Positions 6,629 to 13,507 of a stretch of DNA of 13,507 bases are shown here, piece by piece. The notes beneath the pieces were generated by a model that worked only from the letters and a program-made list of their open reading frames with translations, had not been told where the DNA came from and ran no database searches. A program made the position numbers and the translations under genes. The stretch covers positions 1 to 13,507 of the forward strand of contig JAKOWQ010000030.1 of NCBI GenBank assembly GCA_029781465.1, written 5' to 3'. The stretch's first letter is position 1; every line of letters begins with the position of its first letter. Origin of the DNA: Pseudomonadota bacterium (GTDB lineage: Bacteria > Pseudomonadota > Alphaproteobacteria > Sphingomonadales > Sphingomonadaceae).

Positions 6629-7831
6629 TCAGGCCTGTTCGAGCGTCTTCACCCCCGGCAGCTCCTTGCCTTCCATCCATTCGAGGAAGGCCCCGCCAGC
6701 AGTTGAAATATAAGTGAAATCCTCCGCAACCCCGGCGTGGTTGAGCGCGGCGACGGTATCGCCCCCGCCCGCCACCGAGATGAGCGCGCCTTCCTTGGTC
6801 AGCGCGGCCGCACTGCGCGCCAGGGCGACGGTAGCGGCATCGAAGGGCTGGGTCTCGAAGGCACCGAGCGGGCCGTTCCAGACCAGCGTGCGACAGGTCT
6901 TGAGCACATCGGCAAGCGCCTCGACCGCCAGCGGGCCGACATCGAGGATCATTTCGTCGGCGGCCACCTCGTGCACGTTGCAGGTGCGCAGGCTCGGCGG
7001 ATTGGCGGCAAACTCTTTCGCCACCACCACGTCATAGGGCAGATGCACCGTGCAGCCCGCCCCGTCGGCGGCATCGAGGATCGCCTCGGCGGTCGCGGCC
7101 AGATCGTGCTCGCACAGGCTCTTGCCCACGTTTACGCCCCGCGCAGCAAGGAAGGTGTTGGCCATGCCCCCGCCGATGATGAGATGATCGACCTGGGTGA
7201 CCAGGTGGGTCAGTACGTCGAGCTTGGAGGAAACCTTGGCCCCGCCGACCACCGCGGCCACCGGGCGGACCGGATTGCCGAGCGCGGCCTCGAGCGCCTT
7301 GAGTTCAGCCTCCATCGAGCGCCCGGCATAGGCCGGCAGCAGGTGCGCCAGCCCCTCGGTGCTGGCATGGGCGCGGTGCGCCGCCGAAAAGGCATCGTTG
7401 ACGTAGATGTCGCCGTTCGCTGCGATGGCCCTGGCCAGCTCGGGATCGTTCTTTTCCTCGCCCTTCCAGAACCGGGTGTTTTCCAGCATGGCGATATCGC
7501 CCGGGCGCAGGATGCCCACCGCCTGTTCGACCACCGGCCCGGCAATCTCGGGCACGAACATCACTTCCTTGCCTAGCACCGCCTGAACCGCGTCGAGCGT
7601 CATGCTGACCGACATGGTCGAGACCCGCTCACCCCTGGGGCGGCCGAAGTGCGCCAGCAGCAGCACCTTGGCACCCTTGGCCGCCAGTTCAAGGATCGTC
7701 GGCGCCGAAGCCCGCACCCGGGTATCGTCGGTCACCGCCCCGTCCTGCATCGGCAGGTTGAGATCGACGCGCACCAGCGCGACCTTGCCGGTCAGATCAC
7801 CCAGATCGTCGAGCGTGCGGAACTTGGTCAT
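6629..7831 (-). CDS. pgk: Phosphoglycerate kinase
   Basis: This 400-aa enzyme transfers phosphate between 1,3-bisphosphoglycerate and ADP, the first ATP-forming step of lower glycolysis. The N-domain carries the PGK signature VALVRVDLNLP (17-27, with Arg21, Asp23 and Asn25 for substrate) and LLAHFGRPRG (58-67, His61 and Arg64). The middle has VVGGAKVSSKLDVLTHL, the nucleotide-side hinge. The C-domain ends with GGGDTVAAL (355-363) and STAGGAFLEW (376-385), the ATP-binding and hinge elements. Length is normal (390-415). ATG 7831 follows GAGG at 5-nt spacing; the frame is open to 7876, but that part runs toward the paired-hairpin repeat. It is third in the tkt-gap-pgk-fda order. Confidence 0.97.
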   Translation of the reverse strand: MTKFRTLDDLGDLTGKVALVRVDLNLPMQDGAVTDDTRVRASAPTILELAAKGAKVLLLAHFGRPRGERVSTMSVSMTLDAVQAVLGKEVMFVPEIAGPVVEQAVGILRPGDIAMLENTRFWKGEEKNDPELARAIAANGDIYVNDAFSAAHRAHASTEGLAHLLPAYAGRSMEAELKALEAALGNPVRPVAAVVGGAKVSSKLDVLTHLVTQVDHLIIGGGMANTFLAARGVNVGKSLCEHDLAATAEAILDAADGAGCTVHLPYDVVVAKEFAANPPSLRTCNVHEVAADEMILDVGPLAVEALADVLKTCRTLVWNGPLGAFETQPFDAATVALARSAAALTKEGALISVAGGGDTVAALNHAGVAEDFTYISTAGGAFLEWMEGKELPGVKTLEQA

Positions 7832-7871
7832 AAGAGCCTCAGCATTGCGCGGCGGCCTCATTTCCAAACCC

Positions 7872-7960
7872 GTCACCCTGAACTCGTTTCAGGGTCCATC
7901 TCACCCCATCGACCGCCGGTCCCGGAGGCACGATGGATGCTGAAACACGTTCAGCATGAC
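7872..7960. repeat. Paired-hairpin intergenic repeat (REP/MITE-like)
   Basis: This 89-bp element lies in the 154-bp gap-pgk spacer. Two 29-nt arms (7872-7900 and 7932-7960) are inverted copies of each other, matching at 23 of 29 positions; both begin GTCA and share CCATC at the inner end. Each arm is itself a hairpin with an 8-bp stem: ACCCTGAA/TTCAGGGT on the left and ATGCTGAA/TTCAGCAT on the right, each with a 5-nt loop. Four of the six mismatches between arms are compensating within the stems. From memory, GTCACCCTGAAC...TTCAGCATGAC elements are widespread in sphingomonad genomes. Neither hairpin has a T-run, so it is not a standard terminator, though it may affect gap or pgk mRNA stability. 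Confidence 0.8.
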
Positions 7961-7985
7961 AGATTTGGTTGGCGTTCTTGTATGA

Positions 7986-8993
7986 TTACAGCAGCTTGCC
8001 CATTGCACCGGCGGTATCGACCATCCGGTTGGAGAAGCCCCACTCGTTGTCGTACCAGCTCAGCACCCGCACCAGCTTACCGTCGATAACCGCGGTCTCG
8101 AGACTGTCGATGGTGCTGCTGTTCGCACAGTGGTTGTAATCGATCGAGACCAGCGGCTCGTCGGAAAAGCCCAGCACACCCTTGAGCGCGCCTTCCGACG
8201 CGGCCTTGAGCAGCGCGTTGACCTCATCCTTGGTGGTGTCGCGCCCCGGCTGGAAGGTCAGGTCGACGACCGAGACGTTGGGGGTCGGCACGCGGATCGC
8301 GCTGCCGTCGAGCTTGCCCTTCAGTTCGGGCAGCACCTCGCCTACGGCGCGGGCGGCGCCGGTGGTGGTCGGGATCATGCTCATCGCGGCGGCGCGGGCG
8401 CGGCGCGGATCGTCGTGGATCTGGTCGAGGATCTTTTGATCATTGGTATAGGCGTGGACCGTGGTCATCAGCCCGCGCTCGATCCCGATCGCATCGTTCA
8501 GCACCTTGGCGAAAGGCGCGAGGCAATTGGTGGTGCACGAGGCGTTGGAAACGATCACGTGGTCCGCGGTCAGCTTGTCGTGGTTGACGCCGAACACGAC
8601 CGTCAGATCGACATTCTTGCCCGGCGCCGAGATCAGCACCTTCTTGGCTCCGGCGGCGAGGTGCTTTTCGCAGCTCGCGCGGTCGGTGAAGAAGCCGGTG
8701 CATTCCAGCGCAATGTCGACGCCATTGGCCGCGTGCGGCAGGTTGGCGGGATCGCGCTCGGCAGTCACGTGGATGCGCTTGCCGTTGATCACCAGATCGT
8801 TGCCGTCGACCTCGACCGTGCCCGAAAAGGCGCCGTGGACCGAGTCGCGCTGGAACAGCATGGCATTGGCCTTGGCCGAGGCGAGATCGTTGATCGACAC
8901 CAGTTCAAGATCGTGGTCGGTGCGCTCGAGGATGGCGCGCGCCACGTTGCGCCCGATGCGCCCGAAACCGTTGATCGCAACCTTGATCGCCAT
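7986..8993 (-). CDS. gap: Glyceraldehyde-3-phosphate dehydrogenase, type I
   Basis: This 335-aa enzyme oxidises glyceraldehyde-3-phosphate to 1,3-bisphosphoglycerate with NAD. The Rossmann motif INGFGRIGRN is at 7-16. SINDLAS has Asp36 at the end of strand 2, as in NAD-preferring enzymes. The catalytic ASCTTNC is at 151-157 (Cys153), with His180 in TVHAYTNDQ. SWYDNEWGFSNRM near the C-terminus is the standard closing signature. Length is typical (330-340). The start is ATG 8993, 14 bp after the tkt stop; a strong GAGGAG sits directly after the tkt TAA, so the two genes are almost certainly cotranscribed. Some bacteria carry a second, NADP-dependent GAPDH; this one reads as the glycolytic NAD form. 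Confidence 0.97.
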   Translation of the reverse strand: MAIKVAINGFGRIGRNVARAILERTDHDLELVSINDLASAKANAMLFQRDSVHGAFSGTVEVDGNDLVINGKRIHVTAERDPANLPHAANGVDIALECTGFFTDRASCEKHLAAGAKKVLISAPGKNVDLTVVFGVNHDKLTADHVIVSNASCTTNCLAPFAKVLNDAIGIERGLMTTVHAYTNDQKILDQIHDDPRRARAAAMSMIPTTTGAARAVGEVLPELKGKLDGSAIRVPTPNVSVVDLTFQPGRDTTKDEVNALLKAASEGALKGVLGFSDEPLVSIDYNHCANSSTIDSLETAVIDGKLVRVLSWYDNEWGFSNRMVDTAGAMGKLL

Positions 8994-9001
8994 GTGCGTA
9001 A

Positions 9002-9007
9002 CTCCTC
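9002..9007 (-). promoter_or_regulatory. Strong ribosome binding site of gap
   Basis: GAGGAG on the minus strand, immediately after the tkt TAA stop and 8 nt before the gap ATG. It is the best Shine-Dalgarno match that I noted in the window, in keeping with high GAPDH expression, and it fixes the gap start at 8993. Confidence 0.7.
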
Positions 9008-10981
9008 TTAGCGGCCCAGCCGGGCCGTGATCTGGGGGACAATCTTGTCAGCCGTAAGGCCGAAATAATCATAAAGCTGGTCGGCCGGGGCCGAAGCGCC
9101 GAACCGGTCGATACCGATGGTCAGTCCGTCGCCGACATATTTCTGCCAGCCGAGGGTGATCCCGGCCTCGATCGAGACCTTGAGCACGCCCGCGGGAAGA
9201 ATGTCGGCGCGGTAGGCCGCATCCTGCTCGTCGAACAGTTCGGTGCAGGGCATCGAGACGACGTCCGCGCCAATCCCTGCGCTTTCGAGCTGCGCAGCGC
9301 AGGCCAGCGCGATTTCCACTTCCGATCCGCTCGCCACCAGCACCACCTGGCGCGCCGCGTCGGCGGCCTTGAGCCGGTAGCCGCCCTTGGCGGTCTTCAT
9401 CTCCGTATCGAAGCGCACCGGTGGCAGGTTCTGCCGCGAAAGCGCCAGCGCCGAAGGACGCCCTGCCTGTTTAAGTGCCACGGCCCAGCTTTCCGCGGTC
9501 TCGATCGCGTCGGCGGGACGGAACACCAGGAGATTGGGGATCGCCCGCAGGCTCATCACATGTTCGACCGGCTGATGGGTCGGCCCGTCCTCGCCAAGAC
9601 CGATCGAATCGTGGGTCAGCACATAGACCACCCGCGCGTGCTGGAGAGCGGACATGCGGATCGCGTTGCGGCAATAGTCGGCAAAGACCAGGAAGGTTCC
9701 GCCATAGGGGATCACCCCTCCGTGCAGCGCCATTCCGTTCATCGCGGCGGCCATGCCGAATTCGCGGATGCCGTAGTGGACATGGCGCCCGGCATAGTCG
9801 CTCGCACTGAACGACGGCGTGGCCTTGGTCTTGGTCAGATTCGATCCGGTCAGATCGGCGCTGCCGCCGACCAGCTCGGGGATCGCAACCGTCAGCGCCT
9901 CGAGCGCCATCTCGCTGGCCTTGCGGGTAGCAACCTTGGGCGGATTGGCCACCAGCGAGGCAAGGTAATCCCGCGCCGCACCCTTGTCGGCCGGGAGTTC
10001 GCCCGCCATCCGGCGCGAAAATTCGCTGCCCTGCGGGTCTGCGGCCATGCGCGCTTCCCAGGCAGCCCGCGCCGCCGCGCCGCGCGCGCCCAGCGAGCGC
10101 CAGTCGGCCAGGATCTCGGCGGGCACTTCAAACGGGGCCGCGGTCCAGCCCAGCGCCGCACGGGTCGCGGCGACTTCGTCCGGGCCCAAGGGGCTGCCGT
10201 GAACCGAATGGCTGCCGGCCTTGTTGGGGGCGCCCTGCCCGATGACAGTCTTGCAAGCGATCAGCGAGGGGCGCGGATCGGCGGCGGCTTCGGCCAGCGC
10301 GCGGGCGATATCGGCATAATCATGCCCGTCGCAGCGGGTGACGTGCCAACCGCTGGCGGCATAGCGCGCGGGAATATCCTCGCAGGTCGACAGCGCCGTG
10401 TCACCGTCGATGGTGATATTGTTGTCATCCCACAGCACGTTGAGCTGACCGAGTTTGAGCGTCCCGGCCAGGCCCACCGCCTCGTGGTTGATTCCTTCCA
10501 TCAGGCAGCCGTCGCCCGCGATCACCCAGGTACGGTGATCGACCAGATCGCCGCCAAACACGGCATTGAGGTGGCGCTCCGCCATCGCCATGCCCACTGC
10601 CATGGCAAAACCCTGGCCCAGCGGGCCGGTGGTGCATTCCACGCCCGCCAGTTCGGTGTTTTCGGGGTGCCCGGCGCAGGGGCTGTGCAGCTGGCGGAAA
10701 TTGCGGATGTCGGCGATGGTCGGCGCTTCGTAGCCAGTGAGATAGAGCAGCGAATAGATCAGCATCGAACCGTGCCCGGCCGAGAGCACGAAACGGTCGC
10801 GATCGGGCCATTTCGGCGCCTTGGGATCGAACTTCAGCTGCTCGGCAAACAGCACCGTGGCAACGTCGGCCATACCCATCGGCATGCCGGGATGGCCGCT
10901 GTTGGCCGCCTGGACCGCATCCATCGACAAGGCGCGGATGGCGTTGGCCATGGGCGCAAGGCGGGACGGATCAAGCTGCAT
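9008..10981 (-). CDS. tkt: Transketolase
   Basis: This 657-aa thiamine-diphosphate enzyme moves two-carbon units between sugar phosphates in the pentose phosphate pathway. The N-terminal PP domain shows ANSGHPGMPMGMAD (26-39), LSAGHGSMLIY (66-76), and the ThDP motif GDGCLMEG through WDDNNITIDG (156 to about 193). The PYR domain has GGSADLTGSNLT and REFGMAAAMNG with the catalytic Glu, then HDSIGLGEDGPTHQPVEH. The C-terminal domain follows. Length is normal (650-670). ATG 10981 has GGGAG upstream; the frame is open to 11101, but that segment is arginine-rich leader. It is first in the block, divergent from the zauP-like/zapA cluster, and its promoter should lie in 10982-11152. Confidence 0.97.
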   Translation of the reverse strand: MQLDPSRLAPMANAIRALSMDAVQAANSGHPGMPMGMADVATVLFAEQLKFDPKAPKWPDRDRFVLSAGHGSMLIYSLLYLTGYEAPTIADIRNFRQLHSPCAGHPENTELAGVECTTGPLGQGFAMAVGMAMAERHLNAVFGGDLVDHRTWVIAGDGCLMEGINHEAVGLAGTLKLGQLNVLWDDNNITIDGDTALSTCEDIPARYAASGWHVTRCDGHDYADIARALAEAAADPRPSLIACKTVIGQGAPNKAGSHSVHGSPLGPDEVAATRAALGWTAAPFEVPAEILADWRSLGARGAAARAAWEARMAADPQGSEFSRRMAGELPADKGAARDYLASLVANPPKVATRKASEMALEALTVAIPELVGGSADLTGSNLTKTKATPSFSASDYAGRHVHYGIREFGMAAAMNGMALHGGVIPYGGTFLVFADYCRNAIRMSALQHARVVYVLTHDSIGLGEDGPTHQPVEHVMSLRAIPNLLVFRPADAIETAESWAVALKQAGRPSALALSRQNLPPVRFDTEMKTAKGGYRLKAADAARQVVLVASGSEVEIALACAAQLESAGIGADVVSMPCTELFDEQDAAYRADILPAGVLKVSIEAGITLGWQKYVGDGLTIGIDRFGASAPADQLYDYFGLTADKIVPQITARLGR

Positions 10982-11152
10982 GTCGGTGCTCCCGGAAAAA
11001 GCGCAGGAATTGCGCGGGCCGAATCGCGCGGGGTTTCCTTTGCGGAGGCATTGCCCCCCGTCAAGCGCGCCCTCCCCGGCGCGTGCTCGAAGTTGTGGCA
11101 AATGCCGCGTTCAACACTTTGCGGCGGCTTCATAATGCGCTAGCCAAGCTTC

Positions 11153-11353
11153 ATGGCAGGGGACCAAGGCAGCCGCGCGCTGGCGCGGATCGAGCAGGCA
11201 CTGGCGCGGATCGAGGCCGCCAGCCGGTCTGCCGCGAGCGATGACAGCGCCCGCCAGCTGCGTCAGCTTGAGGAACGCCACTCGCGCCTGCGCGGCGCAG
11301 TGCAGGATTCGCTTTCCCAGCTCGATCAGTTGATCGAAGGAGCCCAGGGATGA
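11153..11353 (+). CDS. Small coiled-coil protein, ZauP-like position
   Basis: This 66-aa protein looks like one alpha-helical coiled coil through most of its length, with heptad-spaced Ile/Leu: two consecutive ALARIE heptads, then LRQLEERHSRLRGAV and SLSQLDQLIEG. Its stop overlaps the zapA ATG (ATGA, 11350-11353), and the zapA ribosome binding site lies inside it. In Caulobacter the gene upstream of zapA encodes ZauP, a coiled-coil partner of ZapA that focuses the Z-ring; this gene has the same position and structural type, so a similar role is inferred. It is short for ZauP. No good Shine-Dalgarno precedes the ATG; CATAAT at 11131-11136 could be a -10 hexamer giving a very short leader. Homology to ZauP or DUF4164 is untested. 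Confidence 0.75.
   Translation: MAGDQGSRALARIEQALARIEAASRSAASDDSARQLRQLEERHSRLRGAVQDSLSQLDQLIEGAQG
11180..11215 (+). repeat. Tandem heptad duplication in DNA
   Basis: The 15-mer CTGGCGCGGATCGAG occurs at 11180-11194 and 11201-11215, a 21-bp period that is exactly one coiled-coil heptad. The encoded repeat is ALARIEQ-ALARIEA. Near-identity at the nucleotide level suggests a recent duplication rather than old convergence of heptads. Confidence 0.75.
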
Positions 11354-11643
11354 GCAATGTCACGCTCAGGATCGGCGGGCGCGACTATGTGGTGGCCTGC
11401 GCCGAGGGTGAGGAAGCCCGCGTTGCCAGCCTGGGCGCGCTGATCGACGACAAAGTCCGCTCGATCGGCGGCGCGCATTCCGAGCCACGCCAATTGCTCT
11501 ATGCTGCGCTGCTGCTGGCCGATGAATTGAGCGAGGCCCAGGCCCGTAGTTCGACCGGGCCTTCGCCCGAGGTACTCGAAGCGATCGCCTCGCGGCTCGA
11601 AAGCTGCGCCGAGGCCCTTGAGCAAGCGGGTGGCAACGCCTAA
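11350..11643 (+). CDS. zapA: Cell division protein ZapA
   Basis: This 97-aa cytoplasmic protein binds FtsZ and bundles its filaments. The N-terminal beta-strand domain reads SNVTLRIGGRDYVVAC then GEEARVASLGALIDDKV, the normal ZapA pattern; the C-terminal half is a helix for tetramerisation, with LLYAALLLADELSEAQ and LEAIASRLESCAEALEQ. Length fits alphaproteobacterial ZapA. The ATG overlaps the stop of the upstream coiled-coil gene, and AAGGAG (11337-11342) gives a strong ribosome binding site at 7-nt spacing. The flanking 6S RNA and fthC complete the widely conserved zapA-ssrS-fthC order, which supports the call. Confidence 0.93.
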   Translation: MSNVTLRIGGRDYVVACAEGEEARVASLGALIDDKVRSIGGAHSEPRQLLYAALLLADELSEAQARSSTGPSPEVLEAIASRLESCAEALEQAGGNA

Positions 11644-11646
11644 GTC
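11618..11646 (+). promoter_or_regulatory. Candidate sigma70-type promoter of 6S RNA
   Basis: TTGAGC (11618-11623) and TAAGTC (11641-11646) are separated by 17 bp, predicting a start near 11652-11654. That agrees with the 5' end of the 6S closing stem. The -10 element overlaps the zapA TAA stop and is a weak match, so this remains a candidate. Confidence 0.4.
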
Positions 11647-11651
11647 AGGCG

Positions 11652-11813
11652 TCGGCGGGTACTGCCCGGTACGAACCGACAGAATATCCCTGAGGCTATA
11701 AGCAATCCATGGGGGCTGTCCCTGGTCGGACCCTGGTCCGGCACATATGGTCCCCACCTGACGTTGAGGCGTCAGAGGATTTCCCCGGCAACGGCCCATG
11801 GTGGTCCCGCCAC
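11652..11813 (+). ncRNA. ssrS: 6S RNA
   Basis: This is the small RNA that mimics an open promoter and binds sigma70 RNA polymerase. It lies between zapA and fthC, the usual place. The ends form a 12-bp closing stem: GGCGGG (11654-11659) with CCCGCC (11806-11811), then after a bulged U, ACTGCC (11661-11666) with GGTGGT (11800-11805), including two G-U pairs. CCCTGAG (11688-11694) matches the 5' bubble strand of E. coli 6S. AATCC/GGATT (11704-11708 with 11777-11781) and TGGGG/CCCCA (11710-11714 with 11752-11756) build the apical side. The hairpin CTGACG-loop-CGTCAG (11758-11775) corresponds to the small 3'-bubble hairpin of other 6S RNAs. Exact ends are estimated from pairing. Confidence 0.85.
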
Positions 11814-11839
11814 CCATCTTCCCCGCAGCGGAGCGGCGC

Positions 11840-12412
11840 GTGATCGATAAGAAGACCCTCCGCGCCGAACTGAAGCGCCGCCGGGCGGACTTTGTCGCGG
11901 CGATCCCCGACGGGGTGCGCGCCCTTCTCTTCAACCGCCCCCCGGGCGCGATCGCCGATCTGGTGCCCGAAGGCGCGGTGATCTCGGTGTTCCACGAGAT
12001 GGCGGACGAGGTTCCCGCATCGAACTATGCGCGCTGGTTTCACGAACGCGGGCACCGTATCGCCCTCCCCTGGTTTGCCACGCGCGGCGCGCCGATGGCG
12101 TTTCGCGAATGGGCAAATCCGTTCGACGATAGCCTGCTGGTGCCCGATCCCTACAGCGCCCTGCAGCCCGCCGCAGACGCCGCTCTGCTCGTTCCCGATG
12201 TGATGTTCTGCCCGTTGTTGGGCTTCAGCGCGGAGGGCGGACGGATCGGCTATGGCGCGGGCTTTTTCGACCGTTGGCTGGCTGCGCACCCACCGCGTCT
12301 GGCGATCGGGCTTGCCTGGGACTGCCAACTGGTCGAGGAACTGCCGCTCGAACCGCACGACGCCTCGCTGGACGCGATCATCACTCCCACACGGCTTTAC
12401 GGACCCTTCTGA
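11840..12412 (+). CDS. fthC: 5-formyltetrahydrofolate cyclo-ligase
   Basis: This 190-aa enzyme (MTHFS, YgfA family) uses ATP to convert 5-formyl-THF to 5,10-methenyl-THF. The N-terminal VIDKKTLRAELKRRR holds the family's basic nucleotide-binding start. The hallmark CPLLGFSAEGGRIGYGAGFFDR is at 124-145 (usual pattern GxRxGxGxGYYDR). DAIITPTRLY closes the protein. The start was set at GTG 11840, which has GGAG at 6-nt spacing; an in-frame ATG at 11798 would add 14 residues but lies inside the 6S RNA and lacks a ribosome binding site. The stop overlaps the next ATG by one base (TGATG). Confidence 0.93.
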   Translation: MIDKKTLRAELKRRRADFVAAIPDGVRALLFNRPPGAIADLVPEGAVISVFHEMADEVPASNYARWFHERGHRIALPWFATRGAPMAFREWANPFDDSLLVPDPYSALQPAADAALLVPDVMFCPLLGFSAEGGRIGYGAGFFDRWLAAHPPRLAIGLAWDCQLVEELPLEPHDASLDAIITPTRLYGPF

Positions 12413-12627
12413 TGCGCAAGCAGCCCACCCTTCGCATTCCACTCGGCATCCTTGCTCTGGTGGCGGCGCTGTTCGTCTATGCCGGGCTGATCGCGCGGTA
12501 CCTCGCCCCCCTGATGGCCGGTTGGCCGGCGCTGGGACAGTTGCCCGTCTATGTGCTGCTGGGGGTGGTCTGGCTGCTGCCGCTCAAGCGTTTCATGATC
12601 TGGATGGAAACCGGGCGCTGGCGTTAA
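12412..12627 (+). CDS. DUF2842 family small membrane protein
   Basis: This 71-aa inner-membrane protein has two predicted transmembrane helices (about 11-31 and 44-60) with a short periplasmic or cytoplasmic loop. The C-terminus PLKRFMIWMETGRWR is the recognisable feature of DUF2842, a small family of unknown function common in Alphaproteobacteria. Its ATG overlaps the fthC stop, so it is translationally coupled. A 48-bp spacer with no clear terminator separates it from the next gene. Function is unknown; the family call is from motif recall. Confidence 0.85.
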   Translation: MRKQPTLRIPLGILALVAALFVYAGLIARYLAPLMAGWPALGQLPVYVLLGVVWLLPLKRFMIWMETGRWR

Positions 12628-12675
12628 CCGCGCGGCCCGGCTAGCCTCTCGGCCAAACAGAAGGGAGAGCGAGCC

Positions 12676-13507
12676 GTGAAACGCAAACTGGGCATCGCCG
12701 TCGTCGGTCTGCTGATCGTCCTCGGCTTGGCGCTAATGCTGGGCCGCCAGCGCATCGCCGAGCGTGCGTTTGAGGGCGCGCTCGACAAGAATGTCGGCGT
12801 CGATCAGTCGGCCAAGCTGGGCGACGGCCTCCACGCCTATGTCTGCGGCAGCGGTTCACCGATGCCCGATGCCGACCGTGCCGGGCCGTGCATCGCCGTG
12901 CTCGCGGGGCAACAGGCGTTCATTTTCGATTCGGGCTCGGGCTCCATCCGCAAGCTCGGGCGGATGGGCTTTCCGATGGGCAAGCTCCAGGCCGAATTCC
13001 TCACCCACCTGCATTCGGATCATATCGACGGGCTGGGCGAGGCGCTGCTGCAAGCCTGGGTGGCGGGCCATCGCGCCGCGCCGTTGCCGGTCTATGGCCC
13101 GCCGGGAACCGATCAGGTGGTCGCAGGTTTCAACCAGGCCTATGCGATCGACAGCACCTACCGCGTCGCGCACCACGGCCCCAAGGTGGTCCAGCCCTCG
13201 GGATTTGGCGGTGCGGCATCGATCGTCACCCTGCCCGAGGGAACCGACAGCCAAGTTGTCTATGACAAGGACGGCGTGCGGATCATGGCGATCCGGGTCA
13301 ACCACGCCCCGATCAGCCCCGCCTATGGCTACCGGATCGACTACAAGGGGCGCTCGATCGCCCTGAGCGGCGATACCGTCTATTCGCCTTCGTTCGTTGC
13401 CGCCGCCAAGGGCGCGGACGTGATGTTCCACGAGGCGCTCAACAAGAAAATGGTCGCCGCGCTGGGTGCCAAGCTGGCCGAACGCGGCCAGGCCAACAAC
13501 GCGCAGA
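12676..13507 (+). CDS. MBL-fold metallo-hydrolase, membrane-anchored (3' end missing)
   Basis: The first 277 codons of a metallo-beta-lactamase-fold hydrolase are present; the gene runs off the window. The start is GTG 12676, preceded by AAGGGAGAG at suitable spacing. Residues 5-22 form a signal anchor or uncleaved signal peptide, so the catalytic domain is probably periplasmic. Zinc ligands are visible: HLHSDHIDGL (111-120, His111, His113, Asp115, His116), His210 in VNHAP, Asp233 in LSGDT, and FHE at 251-253. The GSGSPMPDADRAGPC opening (58-72) resembles the RNase Z/arylsulfatase-like MBL branch rather than class B beta-lactamases. Substrate is unknown. It follows DUF2842 in the same direction and may be in its operon. 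Confidence 0.88.
   Translation, partial: MKRKLGIAVVGLLIVLGLALMLGRQRIAERAFEGALDKNVGVDQSAKLGDGLHAYVCGSGSPMPDADRAGPCIAVLAGQQAFIFDSGSGSIRKLGRMGFPMGKLQAEFLTHLHSDHIDGLGEALLQAWVAGHRAAPLPVYGPPGTDQVVAGFNQAYAIDSTYRVAHHGPKVVQPSGFGGAASIVTLPEGTDSQVVYDKDGVRIMAIRVNHAPISPAYGYRIDYKGRSIALSGDTVYSPSFVAAAKGADVMFHEALNKKMVAALGAKLAERGQANNAQ

Noticed and set aside
7872..7960. Intrinsic terminator between gap and pgk
   Set aside because: Stable hairpins but no U-tract on either strand; the two-arm symmetry fits a dispersed repeat better.
9560..11143. Long open frame of 527 codons on the plus strand opposite tkt
   Set aside because: It is the complement of a firmly identified transketolase; GC-rich coding DNA often leaves the opposite frame open, and the protein has no recognisable motifs.
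11651..11680. Hairpin GTCGG...CCGAC after zapA as an intrinsic terminator
   Set aside because: No T-run follows, and the same bases pair better in the long-range 6S closing stem.
11798..11839. ATG start for fthC 14 codons upstream
   Set aside because: It lies in the 6S RNA 3' end and lacks a ribosome binding site, while GTG 11840 has GGAG at good spacing and fits family length.
1..13507. CRISPR array, insertion sequence, prophage or defence island
   Set aside because: No regularly spaced repeats, transposase or integrase motifs, or foreign-looking gene block; nearly all the larger genes are core housekeeping genes.

Overview
The window looks like core chromosome of a GC-rich alphaproteobacterium, most likely a member of the Sphingomonadales (Sphingomonas, Novosphingobium or Erythrobacter-like). 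The reasons are the codon use, an alphaproteobacterial-type DUF2842 gene, the order zauP-like/zapA/6S RNA/fthC, and a paired-hairpin intergenic repeat of a kind I recall from sphingomonad genomes. Assignment below order level is not possible by eye.

Layout from left to right. (1) Bases 1-1437, minus strand: efp (elongation factor P), then suhB-type inositol monophosphatase, then the first 19 nt of a probable tRNA-Leu cut by the window edge. (2) 1594-1953, plus: a small exported protein of unknown function, whose stop codon overlaps that of the next, convergent gene. (3) 1950-4665, minus: thiE (thiamine-phosphate synthase), a 154-bp spacer, then an OPT-family oligopeptide transporter. (4) 4746-5120, plus: a small exported protein with an RCPxxVxC motif. 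(5) 5134-10981, minus: a central-carbon operon tkt-gap-pgk-fda, ending in a conserved uncharacterised gene that starts at a TTG just after the fda stop. An 89-bp paired-hairpin element lies between gap and pgk. (6) 11153-13507, plus and divergent from tkt: a small coiled-coil gene (zauP-like position), zapA, 6S RNA, fthC, a DUF2842 membrane protein, and the first 277 codons of a membrane-anchored metallo-beta-lactamase-fold hydrolase that runs off the window.

How the genes fit together. Transketolase, GAPDH, phosphoglycerate kinase and class I aldolase form one glycolysis/gluconeogenesis and pentose-phosphate block, with tight tkt-gap spacing. ZapA and the coiled-coil protein belong to Z-ring organisation. 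6S RNA next to fthC is the classical bacterial arrangement.

There is no mobile element, CRISPR array, defence island or other obviously new system. The points most worth a second look are the uncharacterised gene coupled to fda, the compensatory changes in the paired-hairpin repeat, the resolvable 6S closing stem and candidate promoter, and a heptad duplication in the zauP-like gene. No stretch over 300 bases lacks a gene.
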